64,000 bases of DNA, from positions 43,993,083 to 44,057,082 of the forward strand of contig OZ026835.1 in assembly GCA_964023205.1 (NCBI GenBank). Direction: 5' to 3'. Below the pieces are notes generated by a model. That model had not been told where the DNA came from. It was given only the letters and a program-made list of their open reading frames with translations, and made no database searches. The translations under genes were made by a program, and so were the position numbers. This DNA comes from Lutraria lutraria (Eukaryota > Mollusca > Bivalvia > Venerida > Mactridae). Each line of letters starts with the position of its first letter. Position 1 is the stretch's first letter. Below are positions 47,019 to 60,100 of the stretch, piece after piece.

Positions 47019-47454
47019 TTAAACCCCCAACAGGGATATAAAAGGCAGGTAATGGCTGGTGGGTGGTTTCCCTTGATTTTTAAACTGTTTTCAGCTCAGG
47101 AAGAGATTTTTAAAAAACTGATATTAAATGGTGTTTTTAATCACTGAAAAATATTCTGAATGAAGCAGAGTGATTCTTTTATCAGTCCAGATAAGAAATT
47201 TCAAAATGTATGAAGTTTTAGGTTCTTATATTTTCAAAACAATTTATTTTGAATTAGAGGGAGGGGTTTATGTGGTTTAAACCCATCGTCTGCTTCAGCT
47301 ATTTATAGATACAGTACAGTAAATCTGTTAGTCAGCATTCACTGTATGTCTATCACTGATAAAACAATGTAGTGGGAGAGAGTTCATTTGATAAAATAAT
47401 GTAGAGAGAGAGCTAATTTGCATCCGATAGTCTGATCGGATGTTGCTCCTTTAA
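47019..47454 (-). mobile_element. TTAA-bounded ~435-bp unit, reverse copy (element 2 right arm)
   Basis: Starts 'ttaaacccccaacaggg', ends 'gatcggatgttgctcctttaa' and is the inverted counterpart of 46371-46811, with scattered differences. Confidence 0.8.
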
Positions 47455-47574
47455 CGGCCCTTCCGACTTGAGCTGCACTACAGAGAGAGGGGAGATAAGA
47501 AGCAAGCGAATGGGGCATTTATATCCCTACTGATCCCTTCTGATCCCTGCTCATTTTGAACATTTTTTTATTGC

Positions 47575-47765
47575 GCACTATGCGAAGCACCGATGTACGT
47601 CTCTCCCCTTTTCCATTTATTTTCTAGCTGCGTAGTACTTGACTCGGTAGACCAAAAAACGTCCCTGAGAAATTCAAACGGCGGAATGGAAAATCGAATC
47701 CACGACCTTTCGTTTAGTAGTCCAGCGTGTTACCCACTAGACCACCGATCATCCCTCAATCGTTG
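47575..47765 (-). mobile_element. SINE family B, second copy
   Basis: On the minus strand, 'cggtggtctagtgggtaaca' (A box) and 'gtggattcgattttcc' (B box) lead into 'ctcagggacgttttttgg', 'taccgagtcaag' and 'cagctagaaaataaatgg', parallel to 38434-38735. It lies about 135 bp upstream of the SLC6 start codon, possibly inside the 5' UTR or promoter. Confidence 0.75.
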
Positions 47766-47899
47766 TGAAAGCATTGACATTTACATGTACATGTAATACA
47801 CATAGAGATTAGGTTTTACTTTCTACTAACACCTCACCCAAGAATCGTCACTTATTTTCATTATCTTTTTTTTAAAGAAAACACGCCACACTTAAAGTC

Positions 47900-48123
47900 A
47901 TGATGAAAGATATCGACGTCGAATTAACTTGTAGAGGTAAAGATGAAGTTTCTGAAAGTGATTCCAATGAGACGTGTAACATGATGGACTCAGAAAGTAT
48001 GGACCATTCACCTACCGACGTCGAGGACAGAGGAGTATGGGCCAATAAGAAGGAATTCTTTTTGGCTATTGTTGGTTACACTGTGGGTGTCGGTAGTGTC
48101 TGGAGATTTCCCATCATTTGCAG
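47900..48123 (+). CDS. SLC6 exon 1 (N-terminus, TM1 start)
   Basis: Starts at adjacent ATGs (47900 and 47903). It encodes a 45-residue acidic cytoplasmic tail, then [28 protein letters not shown]. Donor CAG|GTAAGG. The usual Asn of the G-N-V-W motif is Ser66. Confidence 0.92.
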
Positions 48124-51100
48124 GTAAGGTAGTAAATAAAAAATACTTAGTGGTTCATTTTTGTTGACCGAACTACAATGTACAACAATGATACCAACGA
48201 ATGTATGTACTCAATAGATGAAACTTATACGATCGACACCTGGGGGATATTTTTCAGGGAGAAAGTGATACACTCATATCAATTCTGCATCGTGGAGACA
48301 AAAATGGTGCAAAATGATGGCAAAATGATGAAAGTTGTAATTTTGTAAATTGACTACAATGTAACAATAACTTTTTTATTGTTCAACATATAATTCAAAT
48401 CAAAAGCATCATGATTTGCATTTAATTTAATCCTTTAATACCAGTTTTTTATATAAATCTCCTGGGAATTTTTATCATATTTATTTTGATGTTGTAAGTC
48501 GAAGATCCCTTTTTTCTTTGTTGATGAACGCTTTTAACATAAAACGAGTATTACATAACATCTGTAAGATATTAAATCTTGCATATTTTTAAAACTTTTT
48601 TTGCAGACGAGAAGCACTGTATACAAAAAATAATATTTTAGTTGTAATATGATATGAAGACGTAAGTGTTATAAATGTTTGTTTTGTAGGCCAATGACAG
48701 AAATAAGGGCTAAAGATAAGTTTTTCTGTAATTGGTTGTATTTTGTTCACACTAGGAGAAAATGGTATTTCGTTTTCTACTACATTTATATCACATTGTT
48801 TTATATGTCCAGCCCAGTTAAGTCAATTATTTTATCAATATCATCTATAGCATAATATATACCCTTTTAATCAATGTATTTTCTTTTGACTTGAAAATTT
48901 GTTTTTTTTCTGATTGAATTTAGTTCGTGGTGTATTATCATAGGTTATGTTTCTTATTCACTGAACTGGTATTTTTACGAACGTGCCGATACTATTCATT
49001 TTGTCATGAATTTATTATGAATAATTTCTATATTTTTAGTATTGAGATTTAATTGGTTGTAAATAATAGATAAGTTATGAAGTGCATACATCTATTTCAG
49101 TTTCTGTTTTTTCAATAATGTTATACCTAAGTATTTAAGAGACGCCACAGTATCAAATTGTATATTTTGGAGTGTTTTCCTCCCTTTCTCAAAATGTTTA
49201 AGTATTAATGCGTAAATCCCACAAGTCACACTATGCTGTTTAGAATGTCTCCGCCAGTTAGTAAATACATTTGTAAATGACATTTTCACATAAAATAACG
49301 GTGACTTCATATAATTACAACATTTAGAAACTTCAATTCTTACTGGATCGATTACAATAAATATATATATGTATTTATTCATATGTATTAATAAATTGTA
49401 AATTCAATTCTCTGTCCCTTTGTAACAGTAACATATGATCGACGGATTTTTTTCTGTCTTTTTGCACAAATACTATTTGTCAACTTAAAAAAATATCGAG
49501 AAAAAAAATCAAAATACGAATAGCATACTTGAGACCACGCAAAATAAATATATTTATATTGTAGATAACCCAACTTTTCATAAACAAAATATAATTCGTA
49601 ACATTTGATATATCTTAAACTATATTAAGCTCAAATTAAAACAATTAAAAAAGAATACCATATAGAGGGACAGGTATAAAACATTTTAAAAACTTTGGTA
49701 TCCTTTACCATGTAAATAAACAACAACAAATTAACAAACTTCAAGGTATAAAATAGACTAAGTAAAAGGTAAATGAACAACAGGATACAGATATAAAAGG
49801 TAGATATAACATATATTAATTATAATGTCAACTTTCCCTACGTTTGGGACATTTTACGTCCCCCTTTTATCTGAATTTACATGGCAAGAATGTGTGTGAA
49901 TGCGTTAAGTTTATTGAGAAACATTTGGAGGGATTTTTGTATGATATATGACATGATCTTCTGCCCCTGAATTGCCCTAAATTCAGCCAAAAATTCAAGG
50001 GTAGATATCTAAAAAAACATTTATTTTTGGCTTAAAATGTTTCTGTTATCATACGCTATGATCATGCAAAGTTTTTTTAAAAATCATGAAAGAGTTTTCA
50101 TTTTCCCTTTATGTCTATGTGAAGAAAAACTGGAAACTGTAGTCTTAACTTACGATAGGATAATGACTTACGCCTGCGCAGGTCTGAACATTATAAACAT
50201 ATTTAATAGTGTAGAGCATACAGGTTTGAGCAATGTAGATATTTTGTCTAATAAGACAGAACTCTGATACTTCGTAATAACAATGGAATGCTTAAACGTT
50301 CCATTCGATTCTAAACTTGCCTCTCATCCTCAGCTGGGGGTGCATTTACATGTGGAAATAGGTATATAGAACAATAGACTCATTATTTGTAAATATGTGA
50401 AAGCCTTGTCTAGTAGGTAGAAATCAAATTTTGAAATGAACCCAGATGTCGTGGGTGAACTTTGGTATAGTACCTTAACTCGGAAGTGCCGCGTCATCCG
50501 TGCTTTAAATTGTACAAATAAAAGACCCCGGAATAATGCTGGAATTGTATGCCTTCTGATCTATGATCTAGCCCCAAAAGCTAAAATCTTCTGAAATGGT
50601 GGTAGCTTTTATTTATGAAATACTAAACGTACGCCATATGAAAATTAAGTACATGTTTCGTTCTGCCAATTTATAGAATTATGTGAATTGGTATAAATTC
50701 ATATTTTAAATAAGGATGCTTTCTTTTGAACTTATCCAGTACATTCATCTTAATATTTTATATCTTAAAAATGGTTGCAAAACAAACTTTTAATCTTGAG
50801 AGATTTAATTTGATCTAGAGACCCTTATATGACTTAGTACAATAGACATAAAAGATTCTAATTAACTGCTTTTGATATTTGGTTACATGTTTAAACTTTG
50901 TTACCATCCAATGCTTTTATTTTTTATGTATCTTTGTATGTTTATTTTTCTCATTGGCTTTGTTCAGCCCATACCTTACAAAAATACTAATGAAATTGCA
51001 AGATAAAAAAAGATTTTGTATCTCACATTTCTCTAAGACACAAATTGAGTTAAAATCTGCAACCAATGGTTGCTAGTATAACATTGAATGTGTTAAATTA

Positions 51101-54100
51101 CAGTCATTATTTTCATCGTCAATGGGACGTCTAGTTCATTCAGCATATACAAGTAATGTATGGTAGTCATCAAAGGATTTGGGTTAATAATTATGACACT
51201 TGATATATTTTTTTATAATATTAATATATGTATTAAAAATATAATAAGGTACGAGCAATTTATTCAGATAATGTATGTCACTGTTTGGTTTCCGTACATG
51301 TAAGGTTTATACTTATATAGTCACTGTAAAGTATGCGGTATTTTGATTCGTTTTCGTCTAAATCTTGAAAACACCTTGAATACATATTGTTATGAAGTTG
51401 ACCATCTTATACTGATTATTCAGTATTGCGATGGCAATAATTTGTTATTCATGAATTCATAAATTATACTTACGCATAAAACCAACCTTACAATCCAATT
51501 AAATAGTGTAAATGTACAGACGTACCTGGTATATTTCCTCATTTAATGTGTGTTGGGTCTAAATATATTTCAAATTTGAATGTATTTTTGTCGTGTATTT
51601 TACCGACCTGTATTTATTTATTTATAAGCATGACTCTTTCCATGTATGGAAAAAAATCATCATCCTACTGTACTTTTGAAGGACTTTAATTTTACGTTGT
51701 GGGTATAGAACTGGAGTTTTTCAGGGACGTATGATTACTGTTAACTACATTTGTGTAAAACTTACAAATTCAAGCAGGGAAACATTTCATTGAAACTTTC
51801 CACAAGTCACTTTGTTTATTATCATTCAAAAATGTTATATATGTTGTTATGTTGATAATGTATTACACTGCTGTATAAAGATACTGTACAGCTTAAATCA
51901 AGCTTATGTATTCCATATTTCTACAACGTGACTTATGCAATAGATATTCTATCTAAACATCTGACAGACTTGAGCATATGCGGCAGTTATTCAGCACATC
52001 ATCTTAATATTTAATGCACTTTCATTTTTCATTCTAATTACAACAAGTTAAATGTTTGTACGGCGCAAAATCGCATCCGGCAATTCAATACTAGAATGTG
52101 GATGTGGCCTATGTAACATTTTTTATCAGGATGTGCAAAGTTTCAGATCAAACGAATTTGTTATTTTGACTTAACTGATCCCGAAACTAAAGTGATCATC
52201 TACCCATCAAAAATACAAGCCGTTGATGTTTCATGAATCTCATGAATCTGGTCATATGGTTCTACAGATCACGAGGTACTCTATATGTAGTCCCTGTTTC
52301 CACCCTAAAATTAAAATCAGGGGAAACTATCATCTCGATGTTTCAGACGTTGCAATATCTGCTGGAATGCATTTAAAATATTTAAATAAAGTCTCCAAAA
52401 ATAATATACTCCGTTGTCTGAGGGTACGTTGTCGTAAAAACCTGGTATAACGGTCCCAATTATAGATTTTCAACTGTAAAGTGACCATCTATATCGAACC
52501 ATAAAGTGACCGTCTATGTCGAACCAATTAATTCATCATTTCTCACCTGATCGGACATTTTTTGTATTGAGCTCCGAAATCGATACTTAATTAATGACAA
52601 TTGCGTAAACAAGTCAGTGTCCACGCTCGCGATTATAAAATTAGTCTGTGTGAATATGTTTATAATGTTTTGTTTATTTGCGACATGTTGCTAAAATAAA
52701 TACATCGAAACGTATAAATACCGTGTTCCGTATCTTATAACACGATTAAATGATTATTACAACACACCGACGATCGCTCCAAAATGTAATAAACACTGCG
52801 AATTTCTCTAATAATTTATACATCGAAGTTCATTTAGATCGAACAATTTTTCCTAAGTCCTTTGACATAAAGAGTTTCGGCTGCATTTTCAAGAGCACGA
52901 CCATTCGGGCTACCAAAATAACAAGATACACTAGACTGGACCAGTAAGCTATTGATTGTCGTTCGGACCTGCCTTAATGTCGAACCCTGTCGTCACAGTG
53001 CCCATATAAATACTAAACTAGTTCTCGTTGTAGCCCACCAGGCAGAGTCAAATTCTCAGTCGACTGAAACCACTTTTATTGAAATATTGACACGTTTCTA
53101 GTAATTTATAGGTGATTGACATTGACGATACGACAACGATATTAAACAGCTACTAGCATTCGGTGAATGTCACGTGATCATTGAGACTATTAGCGAGTCC
53201 GATTAACAACTTGAATAATACACAGTCTGTATGTACACATGAACACCACTTAAAAGTAGTTTTGCTTCATCCTCAGTAATATAACACAATGCTTGATAGT
53301 GTACTAAATTCAACGCCATGTTTGTTTACTATAGTAGGATTGGATTCGGTTCGTTTATTGACAGATGGGCAGATTCATTCCCGTCGTTGTTTATCGAGCT
53401 CGCTCCATTCTTAGACTATAAATAGCGACTGCGTCATCAAGCTAACACTAGTTGGTGTGAGTAACACGTGACCTCGCTCTATTTCTGTTTTGTTTATATC
53501 ACGTGATGACCATTGCGGATATTTCGGGCACTATCAGTAATCTGCTTCGGTGCAAGAAGTTGCGATTTTGCATTGCCACTTAAAAATAAGCATTCCAGAC
53601 TCCTGTCGCCGTACAATTAACGTTAAATATATTTCATTAGCTTACAGACTGCATAAAAAATCAGTCCAAAACGTCGGTGTTTATTCTTTTCAATGTGTCT
53701 AAGATCTCTCTTTTTCGCCTTGTATACCGATAACAGCTCATTGATATAGTGTAAATAGAGAAGTAAATCTGTACGAATCATCATTGCATCGTTTGTACGA
53801 CTTTGCTTCAGGGCATAGTTCCGGCGTGATGTACGACTTTGCTACAGCCTACTAGTATATCGTACAGTACACTACTTCGCTGCTGCGCATAGTTGCAGCA
53901 TATATTATTAACTGTAAGCGCCTATGGGTGCAGTATTTTTGAAGTGCTTCAGGGGATAAAAAAAAGTAAAGACAATGTGCAATCAGAATGCCTCGTATGC
54001 CAACAAAGAAGAATTCATTTTGCACATGTTGGGCCATAACTCTAGTTTGTATGAGTTACACATAAGTCTACCATGATCAGTAAACACTGTTCATAAAGTT

Positions 54101-57100
54101 TGCTTATTTTAAATACATTGTTAAAGTATATGCAAGGACATGTCTTTGTTTTCTTCAACATTGAAAATATCAGCTGTGCATGCAGTCTGTTAAATTATTT
54201 CATAAATACGTCCAGTAAATATGACAATTCTTATACAATTATTTTTCTTTCCATAGTATTATGACGAGGATTTTTTCGTGACTAAAATACGATACGAAAC
54301 GTACTTCCACCATGTAATAGTAATACATGTAACTCCAATTCTATCTACTGTTACAATTGCTGAAACTCGTCACTTTCAGTCGGAAGTCAATGGGAAATAA
54401 GCTGATATTCCGGACAGCCTCCAATTTCTAAAAAGAATTAACAGGTTTCCTTGAGCGCCGTTTACAATTTATTTATCGTTACTATAAGTGATCACATTAA
54501 AAAGGTCGAAAGTTTTTAAAGTTGTACGAAATAAAATATAAAAATATAACCAATAAAAATCTTGTTACAAAAAAGGCAGTTTAACTTATTGAGCAATGAA
54601 AAATTGAGAAAAACAATTAAGATTATATCTGGCTGTTCCTTGGGTTGACATAATTATATAAGTGTTAAAATGTATATTGTCCAATTATTGTCACTCAATG
54701 TACACGTATGTTTTAAGACTTATTAACTGCTTCTAAACTGACTGTTTGAGAACACCGATTGAATAAATATACCTTATATACCATTATGTTGTTTGTAATT
54801 TTGACAAAAAAATAAAATAACGTAACAATTACCAGCTTACTTAACATTAGTGACATAATTATAATACTTAAAATGCATTATAGACACATCAGACAAATAG
54901 GAATTGTATAAAAAGTATACTAAGGACAACTATTTGGGTTTCCATGGTTCTTTTAAAACCAGTATAGCTATATTTGTGTAATTTAGCTGACTTTATATTG
55001 TCTTTAATTGAAACCAGTTTTGAATTAGCAAGTGGTACCAATGAATGGCTCGTATTCTCTTCTTTCCAATGGTACCATTTGTATTATAAATATTGAATGT
55101 GACATTATCAACAAAACAGATATTGCAGTTTTGTGCAACGGACACGAGTTTTGTCCATACGTATATATCAAAGTTATCGTAACTCATGTTTGAAATCTAA
55201 ACAATAGTTTACGCCAAACTTCTAGAATTTTACAGCATAACAATAGAATAAGGATATCAAACATCTATATTTCAGTCGGAATGGTGGTGGAGCATTTTTA
55301 ATTCCATTTTTCTTCTTCCTGATCACATGTGGTGGACCACTGTATTACATGGAAGTCTGTATAGGACAGTTCTCGGGTAAAAGTGCAGGGCTGGCCTTCG
55401 AGTTTTGTCCTTTATTGAAAGGTACAGTATACTAATATACCAAAGCACTTGCTCATAAACATGAAGTTAAATTCTTATACAATTTTAATGTTGAGTATTG
55501 TTCTTTTCACTATGAAGTAAAATTATATTTTCTGATAGTTTCACTGACGAAATGGCTGTCTTAACCGTTGGTCTTTCTACTCTGATTCCATCATTTCCTG
55601 AAAAAAATTGGCAGTTACCTAGGGCTTGAGGTTGGGTCATATTGATTCCAGTGATTATCGAAGAGTATTCATTCTATGAGCTCAGGTTTAGAAAATTGAA
55701 ATACAACAGTTCTGTTATCTGATGCATCTTGATGCCTATTCAAGAAGGTCTAACAACTGACAAAGAAATCTGTATGTATGTAATGTCTGGCCTGTCCTCA
55801 TTTTATATTTAGATCTAACACACTTATGTATAAATGAGTACCATAGCCATGATGATATCTAACAATAATGATGATGTTTTCAAGGTTTAGGTATTCTACA
55901 GATGGTGTTGTCGCTGACTGTGTTATGGTACCTCATATTGGTAATGACTTGGGTACTCTACTTCCTGTACAGTTCATTCAGCAGTGAGCTTCCATGGACA
56001 CATTGCAATAATGCATGGAACACTGACAGATGTGTAGGTAATGAATAATCATAGCTTTGTTCTAAATCTAAGTCTACGAATTGTAATGAAAAATAAGTAC
56101 ATGTACATTGTATTATTTTCGTCAAGCTGTAGCACCACCCAGCTCTTTTTTAGTATTCCATAAATTATACACTGACTGAATATAACATCTTCCAAATCAG
56201 TTCATGTGTGCATTACTCATGTATCAACTTTACAACATTAGAAGTATTAAGATGTATATTGTATAATTATATGTTCAGAGAATTTAAAGGGCAGTATATA
56301 GGAGACATACATACACAAGTGGTGTGACGAAGCCAATGTTTTTACAGCACTTTCAGGAACAATGTACAATCCAGTGGGTAATGCAACAGCTAACATGACC
56401 CTGCCATATAACATCGCTCATGGAAACAGCAGTGTTTGGGACAACATGACCGGTACATACAGCAGCCTGGGCTCAAACTACACAAGTGTCTCTAAAATTA
56501 ACCACACCATGAGTTCGTCAGCTTTTGAATTTTGGGAGTAAGCATAAAACGTATTATTATATTCATCACTATTCAATTTAAAATCCGTTCATTTAGACTT
56601 TACTTATATTTCACAGTGTTTAAAAATCTTATCATGATGTCTCAAATTCACCAAGGCAACATGCGCATAGAATTTCTTTTTCTTTGTATGCAATAGCTAA
56701 TTTATCTTTTTCTTGCTTGTGAATCTCATTGAATTTCAACATGATTAATTTCAGATAATATAAATCCAGCACCTTAGTAATGAAGACACTTACAAGCGTG
56801 TCTTTGTGTCTCTCATTTCATATATTTATATAGTTATCAGGTTATACGACGATCCAGTGGTATGGAGGACATGGGTAGTATACAAATCCATATAGCAATA
56901 TGTTTATTCATTGCTTGGGCATTGTGTGTGGCGGCCGTTGTCAAGGGTGTTAAAATACTGGGGAAGGTAGTCTATGAGATGTTTTTTTTAAAGATTTCTC
57001 TGTGTTAAATAATAGTACACGGGTTCCTCTGGTATCCTTATCTGCTTGTTTGGTATAAATTTAATTCATTCCATTAACCAGTCGACTGATTGTGAGTTTT

Positions 57101-60100
57101 CTGGCTTTTGATGAAGTCGCCAAAGTACTGATATTGTCATTAGTATTATGTACAACCGCCTCTGTGATCGAGTGGTTAAGGTCGCTGACTTGAAATCACT
57201 GCGGGTAGAGGGTCGTGAATTCGAGCACAGCTACCGATAATGTCTCTTTATGTGAGAAAGTAGGTAGATGCTTATGGAGAGTGGGAGTGTAGTACTGGTT
57301 CTTTCCAGGAAAGATAATTAGGTGAAATGTCCGCCTCATATGACTCTGACTGTTGAAAAGGGGGCATAAAACTCGAACAAACAAACAGTTATTAGACATT
57401 TGAAATCTATTAAGTACGTTATTGAACATACGAAGATAAGTACATATGTACTTAATTACATGTATGTGCTTTCCTATTTACTCAAACATCATGACATCTT
57501 GGAATCAATGATTGATGAATACGGACAGGTTAGTAAGTAAATGCTAGTGGAGATTATAGGCATGCCCTTCGCAGATAATACCCAGGTGACCTTCTGTGAT
57601 ATATTTGGTCTATTAGGTCAATGTGTGACAAAGTGGGGTGTTTTTTGACATGGTGGTTATGGGCAAACCATGAATTGGGTATACATAATGACATTCAATA
57701 CACTAATTGTGTGACTGAACTAATGGTCCTTCAACTTATATAATAGTATGTGTAAATGATATCACGTTATTCTTTATCAAATTAAACCATTCTGTTGTTT
57801 GAAATAGTAACATCATTTTTGTGAATATATTAAAGTAGATATACCATATACATGGTGAAGTTTGTCAGTGGTGAATTAATGGTTTTACTTGATGATATTA
57901 GATTAGTCACGAATCTCACGATATCATGTTTCAATGACATAGAGTATAGTAAACCGGACATGACATACCATCATATCACAAGTGAATGTAGACTGACTGT
58001 ACTTTACTCAAATCCACTTGTACAATTTCAATAGTCTATATATCTGTTTAGATTGACAAATCTAATTCTTCACACTTTGATTGGTTACACATTAATACAG
58101 TATCAACATCGTGATTCACTTCATCCAACATCTCTCTAACCAGTACAATAACAGCGGCATGAATGTTATGTATATGCTTGCATTTAATGTTCGCTCAAGC
58201 CATCAAGAAAGCCATGTGGTTCCACAGCCTGGTTTTTCTAAGTCGATTTAAGAAACAGACTCTGTAGTTTTTATTCTATTGTTACTGTGTCTCGGGATCC
58301 CGGGAAATGAACTTAAAATTTTATTCTTCACCAAGAATTTGTTTTGTCTAAAAGCTGAACACGTAGAATATTTTGAAATTGTAACTAAATACTTGTGAAT
58401 ACATGTAGTAGTTTTGTAAGATGTTTTGAACTTCAGGTTGTGTATGTCACTGCGACAGCCCCGTATGTACTAATGACCATTATGCTGATTCAAGGACTCA
58501 CACTAGATGGTGCTGTTGATGGAATCAAAGCATATCTAACACCAGATTTTTCCAAACTACTTACAGCTCAGGTATTTCTTTCATGAATCGTCATAATGTT
58601 TTCCCTTTTTCTATTCGCTGCGTTAGCAAACGAATATAGAGTTACCGTAAGTCAGAAAGGGTTACAGCGGAAATGAAAAATACATTCATTTCCTGTTAAA
58701 TCAGTACAAAAAATAGTTCAAAGGTTGCTAAATTGCTAATTTTGAAACATTATACGTCATTTTTGTTGTAAAATCTTGTACATGTATTTAAAAATGAGTT
58801 TGTGCTTGTCATGAATTGTTAATACGACTGATTTTAGGCTTATGTAAAATCATATAATATTATTATGTATGTACCACTGCAGGTATGGTTAGATGCTGCC
58901 GTTCAGGTCTTCTTCTCGTTAGGTCCATCCTGGGGTGCAGTGATAACGATGTCTAGTTACAATAAATTCCACCAACAGACATTCTGGTTTGTATCTTTAT
59001 AAGCTCAGCAGTGTAGTTTTTCCCTGGTGTAAACTTTTTTTATGTACAACCATATACATAGCTTTTTGAATTTAGTAATATAAAACAAGTGATAAAATGA
59101 TACATAATGCCTTTTTAGCAAGATCTCGTAAAAATGTAGTCAGATTCTTTTCTTATTTTTTGCAATATCATTGAAACAAACTACTCATTATAATGTGCTA
59201 CATTTCTGTATATACTTCATTATTAAAAATGAAAATTTCGGAATGTTTATAATAAAAGTAAAAGTCAATTTCACTGATAAGACATCATTCTTGGTAAAAT
59301 AAGACCTACTTTAATTTTAACATACAAAAAGCTAATGGGGCTTTAAGCATGTGATTAAAAACAAATAAAAAACATACAATATACATTTTAGTGGATAGTC
59401 AAAAATGAAACATCTAGAATCTAGTATCATATTTGTTTAAATCTGTTTAAGCATAAGAATACATTTTGAGTCGAAAATATGAAATATCAAATCATTTTGT
59501 TTGTTCTCTTCATAATTTTTATTTCTCCTCCCAGTTCATTTGTTCCGTTTAGATGGGAGATACCCTGACAGCAGAGTAACTGTTATAAATACTCTCATGA
59601 TTGCATTTTCACGAAAATCATTTGCATTGCATGTACTTCAACCATTTATTATGGGACTCATTATGTATGCTTTCAATTGAAGATATAACAAAATATAAGT
59701 ACATGAAATTACACAGAGTTACAATATTCATACGACTTCTTGGCTGAAGTCTGTTTTGTATACTATTGTTTTTTGTTTGTTTGAGTTTTACGCCAAGTTT
59801 CATATGAGGCGGATTGTTCACCTAACCACCGTTCCTGTGAAGAACCAGCACTAGACTCCCATCCTCCGTACGCAACTGTCAACTTTCTTACAAAAAGAAA
59901 CATGGTCGAACTCAATTTGTTATAAAGTGTAGACATCCTATAGACACGATCATCGAGGACCGTCTTTCTTACAGGTCAACAACATTATGCGTGGCTACAG
60001 CTGGTTTCACTGCCTTCTACAATGGTCTGGTAGTGTTTGTTCTCCTTGGCTTTACTGCTCACTCCTCTGGAAGAACAGTGATGGACGTTGCTGCTGAATC

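Larger units (their letters stand above)
48124..55275 (+). other. SLC6 intron 1 (7.1 kb), repeat-bearing
   Basis: Contains a LINE fragment, a dispersed-repeat copy, a fragment related to the foldback element (about 51500-51670) and the second 1.56-kb element, listed separately. The rest is AT-rich without recognisable features. Confidence 0.8.
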
